This document shows positions 16,834 through 24,695 of a DNA stretch of 64,000 nt, piece by piece. The position numbers and the translations under genes were made by a program. The stretch is from Sporosarcina sp. FSL K6-1522. GTDB lineage: Bacteria > Bacillota > Bacilli > Bacillales_A > Planococcaceae. The DNA lies in contig NZ_CP152019.1 in NCBI RefSeq assembly GCF_038622445.1, forward strand, positions 2,206,501 through 2,270,500. Reading direction: 5' to 3'. The notes below the pieces were generated by a model. It did not search any database. It was not told where the DNA came from and saw only the letters and a program-made list of their open reading frames with translations. The first letter of the stretch is position 1; each line of letters opens with the position of its first letter.

Positions 16834-18096
16834 ATGGACGAACGGTTACAAAAGATTGTCGATGAAGCACAAGTGGAATTTGGTTTGGATGCTTATGATT
16901 TGGAGAGGCATTCCATTACTAAACAGCGGGATGTAAAAGGTGAAGTGTATTATCTGTTTACTATGGAGTGGTTTCCGAAGGAATTGACTGAGCCTGTGGA
17001 AGAAGATATGAATCCAGAAGGCACGGCATGCATTGACTATCATATTCAAGCGCGGCGTTTTGACAGTGTTATTTTTGTGCAAGGGCAGTCATTTTCAACG
17101 AAAACACAATTTGTCGAAAAAACGCCTGAAGAAGTGGCGGCTTGGGTTGAAAAGCAGACGGGTTTAACGTATGGCAGCGATTTTAGACTAGCGCAAGCGA
17201 CTGACGATGGGTTCCGCTATGAGAGGGATGTGGAGGGGATTCGAATGACACCAGGTCTGATGATTGATGTGGAATTTGATGAAGAAGGTAAATTGACTTC
17301 CTATTCTCGATACGGGATAGCTCCACGCCAAGAGGATATTCAAAAAGCGGCATTCACGTTAACGCTAGAAGAAATCGAGCCACTTGTTAAACAACAGTTG
17401 CAGCTTATACAGTTTCCATCTGAAGCGGAAAATCGATTCATTCCGGCTTATGCAATGGAAGAGGTTTTTGTGACGGTGGACGGGCAACGAGTGATTCCAT
17501 TTTTCGAACATGAACGTACCGCTGTAAAAATAGAGGAAATAGTGAAATGGGATAGTCCACAGGAACTAATAATTGAGAGGCAAGAACTATTCTTTCGTTC
17601 TGAAGCGACTGCCGAAGAAGCATTTGGTCATGTTGGTGTCAGTGAACAACTAACCTTAACTGAAGCACAAATTGAGCGGAGTAAAGAACTCACCCGTGAT
17701 GTTTTGAGGTCAGAATACCCGCTTGAATCGGGGAAATGGCAGTTGGCAGAACTGCGGCCTCAAGAGCACTTTATCGAAGCACATTGTGAAATTATGACGG
17801 AGCAACGCACGATTTTTAAGCGTAAAGTTGTTGTGTTTATCGAACCGGAAAATATGGCTGTCTTGAATTTCGTTGATAACGGGGCGATGATGGAGATCTT
17901 TGATACTTTTGAGCCAGCGGAACAGGTAGTTGTGACACATGACGAGGCGTTTGAAAAGATGGTTTCGTATATTACACTTGACCCCACATATATTTACGAT
18001 AAGTTAACAGGGAAGTATATACTTTGTGGCTTGCTGGATGCTGCGGAAGCGGTGGATGCGGTGACGGGAGAAGTTATTTCATTGAGTGATCTATAA
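16834..18096 (+). CDS. Uncharacterised protein, possibly YcdB/PepSY-like repeats
   Basis: I do not recognise this 420-aa protein with certainty. It has no signal peptide or membrane segment and is strongly acidic. Two copies of a PepSY/YcdB-like pattern may be present. The first half has GLMIDVEFDEEGKLTSYSRYG then FTLTLEEIEPLVKQQL. The second has AQIERSKELTRDVL, and the protein ends YILCGLLDAAEAVDAVTGEVI, where the AVTGE end is typical of PepSY. A YcdB-like role would imply a peptidase-associated or cell-wall protein, but without export this is doubtful. ATG 16834 has AAAGGGTGG at 6 bases; a GTG at 16825 overlaps it. It is monocistronic. Confidence 0.65.
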   Translation: MDERLQKIVDEAQVEFGLDAYDLERHSITKQRDVKGEVYYLFTMEWFPKELTEPVEEDMNPEGTACIDYHIQARRFDSVIFVQGQSFSTKTQFVEKTPEEVAAWVEKQTGLTYGSDFRLAQATDDGFRYERDVEGIRMTPGLMIDVEFDEEGKLTSYSRYGIAPRQEDIQKAAFTLTLEEIEPLVKQQLQLIQFPSEAENRFIPAYAMEEVFVTVDGQRVIPFFEHERTAVKIEEIVKWDSPQELIIERQELFFRSEATAEEAFGHVGVSEQLTLTEAQIERSKELTRDVLRSEYPLESGKWQLAELRPQEHFIEAHCEIMTEQRTIFKRKVVVFIEPENMAVLNFVDNGAMMEIFDTFEPAEQVVVTHDEAFEKMVSYITLDPTYIYDKLTGKYILCGLLDAAEAVDAVTGEVISLSDL

Positions 18097-18113
18097 AGTG
18101 AGTAGAATCGACA

Positions 18114-18150
18114 AATGAGGATGCCGTGAAAATCGGTATCCTCATTTTCA
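18114..18150 (+). terminator. Terminator of the 420-aa gene
   Basis: AATGAGGAT-CCG pairs with CGG-ATCCTCATT around a short loop, followed by TTC. Confidence 0.75.
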
Positions 18151-18301
18151 GTATACATAGATTAGGAAATTCTAACGTTTCGTAGCGCGGACAAGTTGTA
18201 AAGTGTAGATTTTTCAGCTAGTACCGCCTACTGCCATTCAATAGGACTTCCCATTTGTCGACTAGTTTTCCGTAGTAACAAAACTAATTCAAAATTTTTT
18301 C

Positions 18302-18330
18302 TTTACATTTCATCTTGAATCTTTTATCAT
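18302..18330 (+). promoter_or_regulatory. Promoter of the Mn(II) transporter operon
   Basis: TTTACA, 17 bases, TATCAT. The predicted start point lies a few bases before the first MntR-type box. A second weak -10 (TATAAG, 18416-18421) abuts the third box. The 140 bases before this promoter hold nothing I recognise. Confidence 0.6.
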
Positions 18331-18340
18331 AAAGACAGAA

Positions 18341-18356
18341 AGTTTCCCTTAGGAAA
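18341..18356 (+). promoter_or_regulatory. MntR-type box 1
   Basis: AGTTTCCCTTAGGAAA is an inverted repeat of the TTTCC-nnn-GGAAA kind known for B. subtilis MntR sites, at the start point of the upstream promoter. Confidence 0.65.
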
Positions 18357-18386
18357 GAACGCTGGAGTTTATTTTTTTGCCCATAA

Positions 18387-18403
18387 AGTTTCCCTTGGGC
18401 AAA
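18387..18403 (+). promoter_or_regulatory. MntR-type box 2, inside a hairpin loop
   Basis: AGTTTCCCTTGGGCAAA matches the same palindrome (MntR consensus close to AGTTTCCTTAAGGCAAA). It overlaps an inverted repeat TTTTTTTGCCCA...TGGGCAAAAAAA (18371-18407). Confidence 0.65.
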
Positions 18404-18420
18404 AAAAATTTACGGTATAA

Positions 18421-18437
18421 GTTGCCTTAGGGAAACT
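18421..18437 (+). promoter_or_regulatory. MntR-type box 3
   Basis: GTTGCCTTAGGGAAACT is the closest of the three to the B. subtilis MntR box and lies 36 bases before the ATPase start codon. Confidence 0.7.
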
Positions 18438-18472
18438 ATTGCATATAGATAAATGTATGGGGGTGTCTGGAA

Positions 18473-19216
18473 ATGAAAAACGCAATTACTGTTTCGAATT
18501 TACATGTATCGTATTACGGAAAAGAAGTGTTACATGATATAGGATTTACAATTCCCCAGGGGAGGTCTGTTGGAATTATCGGTCCGAATGGGGCAGGGAA
18601 ATCGACTTTGTTGAAAGCGATGTTGAACTTGATTCCAAAAGACTCGGGTGAAATCGGTATACTTGGTTCGACGTTGAAAGAAGTGCGTAAACGGATTGCT
18701 TACGTTCCACAACGGAGTGCGATTGACTGGGATTTTCCAATTAGGGTGAAAGAAACTGTGCTGATTGGTACGTATCCATCTGTTAGTCTACTGAAAAGAC
18801 CGGGGAGGAAAGAAAAAGAATGGGCGCTGAAATGTCTGGAGAAGGTAGATATGTTGGACTATCAAGATAGACAAATTGGCGAATTATCAGGGGGGCAGCA
18901 ACAAAGGGTTTTCTTAGCCCGAGCACTCGCCCAGCGAACGGATATATTTCTTCTGGATGAACCGTTTGTTGGTATTGATGTGGCAAGTGAAGAAGTGATT
19001 GTGAGGATTTTAAAAGAGCTACGGGATGAAGGGAAGACAATCATTGTTGTTCACCATGATTTGAGCAAAGCGGAAAAATATTTTGATGAGTTACTGCTGT
19101 TAAATAAGGAACTCATATCAAGTGGCGCTGTGAAAGACGTGTTTACTCCGCGAAATATTGCTAAAGCGTATGGCGGACAATTATCATTTTTAGAAGAAAT
19201 GGTGATGCCGACATGA
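18473..19216 (+). CDS. mntB: Manganese ABC transporter, ATP-binding protein
   Basis: A 247-aa ABC ATPase: Walker A GPNGAGKST (about 39-47), signature LSGGQQQR, Walker B IFLLDEP followed by the H-loop VVHHDLS. The SAIDWDFPIRVKETVLIG stretch is typical of the Mn/Zn (MntB/ZnuC) branch. It powers import by the membrane protein encoded next. ATG 18473 follows GGGGGTG. It is the first gene of a three-gene operon with three MntR-type boxes upstream, so it should be shut off when Mn(II) is plentiful. Gene names follow B. subtilis usage. Confidence 0.92.
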   Translation: MKNAITVSNLHVSYYGKEVLHDIGFTIPQGRSVGIIGPNGAGKSTLLKAMLNLIPKDSGEIGILGSTLKEVRKRIAYVPQRSAIDWDFPIRVKETVLIGTYPSVSLLKRPGRKEKEWALKCLEKVDMLDYQDRQIGELSGGQQQRVFLARALAQRTDIFLLDEPFVGIDVASEEVIVRILKELRDEGKTIIVVHHDLSKAEKYFDELLLLNKELISSGAVKDVFTPRNIAKAYGGQLSFLEEMVMPT

Positions 19217-20073
19217 TTAATTTTATAAACGCAGTTATGGAGTATGGTTTTTTACAAAAAGCTTTGCTTACATCTGTGATGGTCGGCGTGATTTGTGGCA
19301 TAATTGGTTGTTTTATCATATTACGTGGAATGGCATTGATGGGAGATGCTATTTCTCATGCCGTGTTACCAGGTGTGGCGATTTCGTATATGTTAGGCAT
19401 TAACTTTTTCATAGGGGCGGTAATGACAGGGCTTTTGACTGCTATCGGGATAGGTTTCATAAGTCAAAATAGCCGGGTGAAAAACGATTCTTCAATTGGA
19501 ATTGTTTTTACGGCAGCTTTTGCTTTGGGAATACTCCTGATTACAGCATTGAAAAGCAGTTCCGACTTATATCATATTTTGTTTGGAAATGTATTGGCGG
19601 TAAGGCCTTCAGATATGTGGACGACACTCATTATAGGCATCATCGTCTTGATTAGTGTGTATCTGTTCTATAAAGAATTGTTAGTCAGTTCTTTTGATCC
19701 GATTATGGCAGAAGCTTATGGCTTGCCGACCAAGCTGATTCATTACTTTCTCATGACGTTGTTGACGCTTGTGACAGTGGCATCGTTACAGACGGTCGGT
19801 ATTATCCTCGTTGTTGCAATGCTCATCACACCAGCTTCAACGGCATACTTACTGACAGATCGGTTATCAATCATGATTGGCTTGTCAGCATTATTTGGAG
19901 TGATTTCTGCAATAGGTGGGTTGTATTTAAGCTTCACTTATAATCTTGCATCAGGTGCAACTATCGTTCTCGTGGCGACAACGTTGTTTATCCTATCATT
20001 ATTACTTTCACCGAAACAAGGGATTTTACTGCGAATGATTCGACAGAAAAAGAAAAAAGCTGTTACTGTTTAA
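19213..20073 (+). CDS. mntC: Manganese ABC transporter, permease
   Basis: A 286-aa membrane protein with about eight to nine helices, ABC-3 family. It shows the GLRGMALMGDAISHAVLPGVA-type segment (ILRGMALMGDAISHAVLPGV) and QTVGIILVVAMLITPA near helix 7, both hallmarks of Mn/Zn/Fe permeases. Its start overlaps the ATPase stop by four bases (ATGA), so translation is coupled. B. subtilis has two such permeases (mntC, mntD), whereas here only one is present, so it should form a homodimer. Confidence 0.92.
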   Translation: MINFINAVMEYGFLQKALLTSVMVGVICGIIGCFIILRGMALMGDAISHAVLPGVAISYMLGINFFIGAVMTGLLTAIGIGFISQNSRVKNDSSIGIVFTAAFALGILLITALKSSSDLYHILFGNVLAVRPSDMWTTLIIGIIVLISVYLFYKELLVSSFDPIMAEAYGLPTKLIHYFLMTLLTLVTVASLQTVGIILVVAMLITPASTAYLLTDRLSIMIGLSALFGVISAIGGLYLSFTYNLASGATIVLVATTLFILSLLLSPKQGILLRMIRQKKKKAVTV

Positions 20074-20101
20074 AATAATTGGAATGAAAGGGAGAGTATT
20101 G

Positions 20102-21034
20102 ATGAGGAAATTGATGTTACTGTTTACAGCAATGGTTATCGCGGTTTTGGTATCTGCGTGTAGCCAAGAGGGGAATTCTCCAAAAGAGCAAGATGACAAA
20201 GTGAAAATTGTTACAACGTATTCAATCGTCTATGACATGATAAAAAATGTTGGGGGAGATCATGTGGAGGTGCATAGTTTAGCGCCAATCGGATCAGATC
20301 CTCATAACTATGACCCGCTTCCTGGCGACCTTGTGTTGACAACTGATGCAGATATAATATTTTATAATGGATTGAACTTGGAAGAAGGAAATGCTTGGTT
20401 TAACGAACTGGTTGAAACGGCTGGGAAATCAGTTGGAGATGACAATGTGGTTCGTGTGAGTGAAGGGGTTGAGCCGATGCTTCTTAACTCGGATGAACAT
20501 AAGAATGAAGAGGATCCACATGCTTGGCTCGACGTTCAGAATGGCATCACATATGTTAAAAATATTCGTGATGCATTGAAGGAAATCGATGCTGCGAATG
20601 CGGATGACTATGATAAAAACGCTGAAAAATATATTGCGGAGCTGGAGACTCTTCATGAAGAGATTATTGACATGATGCATGCGATTCCAGAAGACAAACG
20701 CATACTTGTCACGAGCGAAGGTGCATTCAAATATTTCTCGGCAGCTTATGACTTCCAAGCCGCTTACATTTGGGAAATCAATTCACATAGTGAAGGGACT
20801 CCAGAGCAACTGAAGAGCATTATTCGTATCATCAAAGATGGCGGCGTTCCATCTTTGTTCTTGGAATCTAGTGTTGATCCACGAAGCATGGAGATGGTAT
20901 CAAGAGAAACGGGTGTACCTATCCATGGGAAAATATTTACGGACTCATTAGGAGAAGCTGGTAGCGATGGGGACACCTATATCAAGATGGTGAAGTGGAA
21001 TGCTGAAATGATTGCCGATGGGTTGGGAAAATAA
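20102..21034 (+). CDS. mntA: Manganese-binding lipoprotein of the ABC transporter
   Basis: A 310-aa cluster A-I solute-binding protein. The signal peptide ends in the lipobox LVSAC, with Cys at about 17. The four metal ligands are recognisable: His in SDPHNYDP, His in EDPHAWLDV, Glu in TSEGAFKYF and Asp in ESSVDPRSM; His-His-Glu-Asp is the Mn/Fe set rather than the Zn set. It lacks the His-rich loop of ZnuA. ATG 20102 is preceded by AAAGGGAGAG; the in-frame ATG at 20084 is in that ribosome site. It is the last gene of the mnt operon. Confidence 0.92.
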   Translation: MRKLMLLFTAMVIAVLVSACSQEGNSPKEQDDKVKIVTTYSIVYDMIKNVGGDHVEVHSLAPIGSDPHNYDPLPGDLVLTTDADIIFYNGLNLEEGNAWFNELVETAGKSVGDDNVVRVSEGVEPMLLNSDEHKNEEDPHAWLDVQNGITYVKNIRDALKEIDAANADDYDKNAEKYIAELETLHEEIIDMMHAIPEDKRILVTSEGAFKYFSAAYDFQAAYIWEINSHSEGTPEQLKSIIRIIKDGGVPSLFLESSVDPRSMEMVSRETGVPIHGKIFTDSLGEAGSDGDTYIKMVKWNAEMIADGLGK

Positions 21035-21040
21035 AAAATG

Positions 21041-21091
21041 AACGAGTCATGTATCATCTTCTTTTAGATGATGCATGACTCGCTTTTTTAG
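21041..21091 (+). terminator. Terminator of the mnt operon
   Basis: A long stem, GAGTCATG-ATCATCT against AGATGAT-CATGACTC, is followed by GCTTTTTT. Confidence 0.88.
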
Positions 21092-21143
21092 GAAGAGCAT
21101 ACTTAAAGTGTGTTCATTTGGAACGGGACACTTTGCAAAGTTC

Positions 21144-22118
21144 TTATTTCATATTGACAAAAATTCCATCCAAGTTCGCCTCTTTTGTCAATAAACCGGT
21201 TTCTTTCATCCAATCGGCTGTCAGTTGCCATGTTTCTTCATCCTGTTCCCCAAACGTACCAGCGGCCCTCATTTTCGGTAGAAGGATAGATAGTGACTCT
21301 CTTTCGACCTCCTCGACGAGAGGGAAGTTGGCCTCATCTTGGTGTTTCAGTAAAATGGCTAGCGCTTCTTCTGGGTCTTTGTCCATGTCGTCAAAAGCTT
21401 TACTGATTGCACGCCAAAAGGCTTCGATGTTTTGTTGTTCTTCCTTCCAAGTGTCATCACTTGTTACAACGAGCAGTTCATAGAAAGAAGGGGTGCCATA
21501 ATCTGTCGGGTCAATGTAGCCTGTAGGAAACCCTTCATACTCCAGGAGTGGTACTTCGTGATTAATGTAGGCACCGATAACAGCGTCCGCTTTCTTTGAT
21601 ACTAAGGAGGAATTCAATTCGAAACCAACATCGACCATTTTCACTTTATTAAAATCGGCGCCATCCGCTTCCATCATCGTTTCAAGAATGGCTTCGTTTA
21701 AAGGAATGCCTGAATAGCCGACCGTTTTTCCTTCTAAATCCTTCGGTGATTCAATGCCGCTTTCCTTCAAAAAAGCAACGTGATTCAATGGTGAACGAAC
21801 GAGGACGCCGACGGATTTCACGTCGATATCTTGTTCGGAACGTGCGATGATGACGTCCGGCTGATAGGTAATGCCCATTGTCACTTTTCCTGCAGCGGCA
21901 AGATTGATGGGATCAGTCGGATTGGCTGGGAATTGGATATCTAGTTCGATCCCCTCTTCTTCAAAATAGCCCTTTTCCTCCGCGACATAAAGGAAGCTAT
22001 GTACAGCATTTGGATACCAATCGAGCATGATGCTGACTTTGTTCGTTTCTTCTTTATTGCACGCGCTGAGCAATAAAATAAGTGCAATACTCGTTAAGGA
22101 TAATGTGATTTTCTTCAA
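21144..22118 (-). CDS. thiY: Thiamin-precursor ABC transporter, substrate-binding lipoprotein
   Basis: A 324-aa NMT1/THI5-like binding protein with a lipoprotein signal (LLLSAC). The start of the mature part, KVSIMLDWYPNAVHSFLYVAEEKGYFEEEGI, is the signature of pyrimidine-precursor binders, and SPLNHVAFLKESGI with VGYSGIPLNEA also fits ThiY. It should bind N-formyl-4-amino-5-aminomethyl-2-methylpyrimidine, a thiamin breakdown product. A TTG start at 22118 is best: GGAGGT is 7 bases upstream and it overlaps the thiX stop (TTGA). An ATG at 22133 would place the ribosome site inside the gene. It is the last gene of the TPP-controlled operon. Confidence 0.9.
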   Translation of the reverse strand: MKKITLSLTSIALILLLSACNKEETNKVSIMLDWYPNAVHSFLYVAEEKGYFEEEGIELDIQFPANPTDPINLAAAGKVTMGITYQPDVIIARSEQDIDVKSVGVLVRSPLNHVAFLKESGIESPKDLEGKTVGYSGIPLNEAILETMMEADGADFNKVKMVDVGFELNSSLVSKKADAVIGAYINHEVPLLEYEGFPTGYIDPTDYGTPSFYELLVVTSDDTWKEEQQNIEAFWRAISKAFDDMDKDPEEALAILLKHQDEANFPLVEEVERESLSILLPKMRAAGTFGEQDEETWQLTADWMKETGLLTKEANLDGIFVNMK

Positions 22119-22855
22119 CTTTTTGACCTCCATTTTAATAAACGATTTTCCAGATAGCTAACGATGAGGAATAGGATGATTCCGACGGCAGTGAGCACGA
22201 CAATCGGCGCAAAGACGGCGGCGCCATCGAACTGTGTCATCATGCGGCGACTAAAGTAACCGAGCCCTGCCTGTGCACCGAGCCATTCTCCGATGGCAGC
22301 CCCAATGACGCTCAGTGTGACGGCGACCTTTAAGCCCGAAAAGAAATGGGGGAGTGCGGCAGGGATCGAATATTTTAAGAAAATATCTTTTTTCGTAGCG
22401 CCCATCGTTAACAACAATTCATACATGTCTTTTTTGCCGGCAGACAACCCGTCAAACGTATTGACGGTAATCGGGAAAAAGGTAATGAGTACAGTGACGG
22501 CAACTTTGCTCCAGATGGTATAGCCGAACCATAAGACAAAAATCGGCGCTAGCGCAATGATTGGAACCATTTGAGAGGCAATTAAAATCGGATACAGTGC
22601 CTTGCGAACGCTAGAATTGGCGGACATCCAGACAGCGATGGCAACACCTGAACCAATGGAAATAATCAGTCCAATGATGATGGTTAGCAAGGTGATGGGT
22701 AAATGTTCTAGTAATAGTACATCCTTCAGTTCCCAAAATCGCACAGCAATTTGAGTGGGAGAAGGTAGGATGAATGCTTTATTGAACAGCCGTGCAACGA
22801 GCTCCCAGGCGACGGCAAATAAAATCATGATAACGAGAGAAGAGGCATTTTTCAT
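22115..22855 (-). CDS. thiX: Thiamin-precursor ABC transporter, permease
   Basis: A 246-aa membrane protein with six helices and the BPD_transp_1 EAA-type loop (GATKKDIFLKYSIPAALPHFFSGLKVAV). The N-terminal signature LPSPTQIAVRFWEL is common in the taurine/nitrate/thiamin-precursor permease family. It overlaps thiZ by four bases and thiY by four, so the three are co-translated. Confidence 0.9.
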   Translation of the reverse strand: MKNASSLVIMILFAVAWELVARLFNKAFILPSPTQIAVRFWELKDVLLLEHLPITLLTIIIGLIISIGSGVAIAVWMSANSSVRKALYPILIASQMVPIIALAPIFVLWFGYTIWSKVAVTVLITFFPITVNTFDGLSAGKKDMYELLLTMGATKKDIFLKYSIPAALPHFFSGLKVAVTLSVIGAAIGEWLGAQAGLGYFSRRMMTQFDGAAVFAPIVVLTAVGIILFLIVSYLENRLLKWRSKS

Positions 22856-23601
22856 ATGTGAACCTCACTTCGTAGCTGATGAAGCAATTGCTCTTTCAAC
22901 GCAATCATTTCAGGATGATGAATGGCTTTTCTTGTTCGCCGCTTTGCCAGTGGAATTTCGATTTCTTCAATGGCGGTGACGGGTTTATTTTTCAATAAAA
23001 AAATACGGTCAGATAGCAATAAGGCTTCTTCGACATCGTGGGTAATGAATAACACGGTCGCTTGTCGCTTTTTCCATTGGTCAATTAGCCACTCCTGCAT
23101 AGAAAGTCGTGTGATTGCATCGAGTGCTGAAAATGGTTCATCTAGCAACAGGAGAGAGTTGCCGGAAAGGACAGCGCGTAAAAAAGCAACGCGCTGTTTC
23201 ATACCACCTGACAGTTCACCAGGATAACGATTTTCCGTTCCGGCAAGTCCGAATTCATCCAATAGAGCTAGCACTTGTTCCCGTGCGGATGGCTTATCGA
23301 TACCTGCTAGTTCGAGGGGCAAGCAGGCATTTTCCAAAACGGTGCGCCATGGCAACAGCAAATCTTGTTGGGGCATATAGCCCACTTTGGCAAGTCGTTG
23401 TCCATTTTGCTCCCCGGCAAGTGAAATAGAGCCAGTGTTGGGCTCGTCTAACCCTGTCACAAGGCGGAAAATGGTGCTTTTTCCAGATCCGCTAACACCG
23501 ACAATCGATATGAACTCTCCAGGCTGAATCGTGAACGACAGCTCGTCGAGGATCATACTACCAGATGGGTAGGTGAATGAAGCCTTATCAAACGTTAGCA
23601 T
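22852..23601 (-). CDS. thiZ: Thiamin-precursor ABC transporter, ATP-binding protein
   Basis: A 249-aa NrtD/SsuB-type ABC ATPase: Walker A GVSGSGKST, MPQQDLLLPWRTVLEN, signature LSGGMKQR, Walker B LLLLDEPFSALD. ATG 23601 lies inside the last codons of tenA (14-base overlap). Longer in-frame starts further upstream would overlap tenA by about 100 bases and add a non-homologous leader, so they are rejected. It energises uptake of the pyrimidine bound by ThiY. Confidence 0.9.
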   Translation of the reverse strand: MLTFDKASFTYPSGSMILDELSFTIQPGEFISIVGVSGSGKSTIFRLVTGLDEPNTGSISLAGEQNGQRLAKVGYMPQQDLLLPWRTVLENACLPLELAGIDKPSAREQVLALLDEFGLAGTENRYPGELSGGMKQRVAFLRAVLSGNSLLLLDEPFSALDAITRLSMQEWLIDQWKKRQATVLFITHDVEEALLLSDRIFLLKNKPVTAIEEIEIPLAKRRTRKAIHHPEMIALKEQLLHQLRSEVHI

Positions 23602-24280
23602 GCGTGATTTCAGCCCCAGGCCACATCTGCTTGTCATTCGCCATATCCCAAAACATGTATTCAAAGCGTGTCGTATTGAGGAAGATTTCTTCAAGTTTCA
23701 GCAGCTCGTTTTCCGGTTTACCTGTCGCCGCTTTGTCCATCAACTCGATACACCAACCGGCAAGTTCTCCGAATTCCTCGGAGGAATACATGCGCACCCA
23801 ATCTCCGTATAATGGGTGATCCGCCGCACCTGGAATGGCGTTCAGTTCTTTCCCAATTTCCCAATAACTCCAGGCACAAGGTAGCAATGCTGCAATCACT
23901 TCAGCTACCGTCCCGTTTTGACAAACATGCAACATATAATGTGTATAGGCCAATACAATTGGCGAAGGCTTTGCCGTTTCTAATTCTTGTTCGGAAATCC
24001 CAAAGCGTGCAGCATAGCTGCGATGGAGCGCCATCTCTGTATTAAGCGTGCCGTCAAGCAGCGTTGCAAATTTGCCCATCGTTTCTAAGTCGTCTGCTTT
24101 AACAGCGCCAATCGCAAACACTTTCGCATAATCAATCAAATACAAATAGTCTTGTACCATGTAAAAACGGAATTTATCGGGGTCGAGCGTACCATCGCCA
24201 ATACCTTGTACAAACGGGTGGCTATGATTCTGTCTCCAAATGGGTAGGGTCTTTTCGAGTAAGCGATCAGTGAATTTCAT
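23588..24280 (-). CDS. tenA: Aminopyrimidine aminohydrolase (thiaminase II)
   Basis: A 230-aa all-helical TenA protein. Landmarks are YMVQDYLYLIDYAKVFAIGA, the catalytic Cys in LLPCAWSYWEIG, and the C-terminal YSSEEFGELAGWCIELMD with the general-base Glu region. In salvage it hydrolyses 4-amino-5-aminomethyl-2-methylpyrimidine to the hydroxymethyl form, or cleaves thiamin. ATG 24280 has AAAAGGAG 10 bases upstream. It is first in the operon after the TPP riboswitch, with thiZXY importing its substrate. Note that no ylmB-like deformylase is present in this cluster. Confidence 0.92.
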   Translation of the reverse strand: MKFTDRLLEKTLPIWRQNHSHPFVQGIGDGTLDPDKFRFYMVQDYLYLIDYAKVFAIGAVKADDLETMGKFATLLDGTLNTEMALHRSYAARFGISEQELETAKPSPIVLAYTHYMLHVCQNGTVAEVIAALLPCAWSYWEIGKELNAIPGAADHPLYGDWVRMYSSEEFGELAGWCIELMDKAATGKPENELLKLEEIFLNTTRFEYMFWDMANDKQMWPGAEITHANV

Positions 24281-24371
24281 TGTTCCAACACTCCTTTTGA
24301 TTTTGCCCAATAGACTATGCCACTAGAGGTTTTACCGTTATTTAGCCGCAAATGACTGTTGCTGAACGACA

Positions 24372-24401
24372 TAAAAACCCACTCCTTGAAGAAGTGGGTT
24401 G
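24372..24401 (-). terminator. Riboswitch-controlled terminator before tenA
   Basis: On the minus strand AACCCACTTCTTCAAGGAGTGGGTTTTTA folds into a hairpin with a T run, 50 bases after the aptamer. It is the OFF expression platform. Confidence 0.85.
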
Positions 24402-24450
24402 TAGACAGTTAGAGTCATCCGGCCAAACAGACTGGCAGAATATCTTGTCA

Positions 24451-24545
24451 GCACCTCTTCCTTACGCTGGTATTAACCAGTTCAAGTTATAAGGGTCAAG
24501 GCACCTGCCTCTCTCAGCTCTGTTCGAGCACCCCTAGCGGTGAAA
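24451..24545 (-). promoter_or_regulatory. TPP riboswitch (THI element)
   Basis: On the minus strand the conserved pieces appear in order: GGGGTGCTCGAACAGAGCTGAGA, then CTTGACCCTTATAACTTGAACTGG, then TTAATACCAGCGTAAGGAAG. It controls tenA-thiZXY: thiamin pyrophosphate binding should favour the downstream terminator. Confidence 0.95.
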
Positions 24546-24568
24546 CTTATGCAATTGGACTTGCCCTC

Positions 24569-24598
24569 ATTATAAGCATAGTGAAAATAGAAGGTCAA
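24569..24598 (-). promoter_or_regulatory. Promoter of the TPP-riboswitch transcript
   Basis: TTGACC, 18 bases, TATAAT on the minus strand, about 25 bases upstream of the aptamer. Confidence 0.75.
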
Positions 24599-24695
24599 CC
24601 TTAACTTTGGAAATAGGAGGAAAGGAATGTCTGTTTCATTTTTGGGAGTCTTTCCTGTAAAGTAGTAGAAAAGAGCGGTGAGAGGGGAAATGACA

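Noticed and set aside
18371..18407. Hairpin TTTTTTTGCCCA...TGGGCAAAAAAA read as a terminator
   Set aside because: The stem is preceded, not followed, by the T run on the plus strand, it sits between promoter and mntB, and its loop is an MntR-type box.
24427..24548. Possible tRNA-like folding before tenA
   Set aside because: The sequence is the THI element; no anticodon arm or CCA-end pattern fits.
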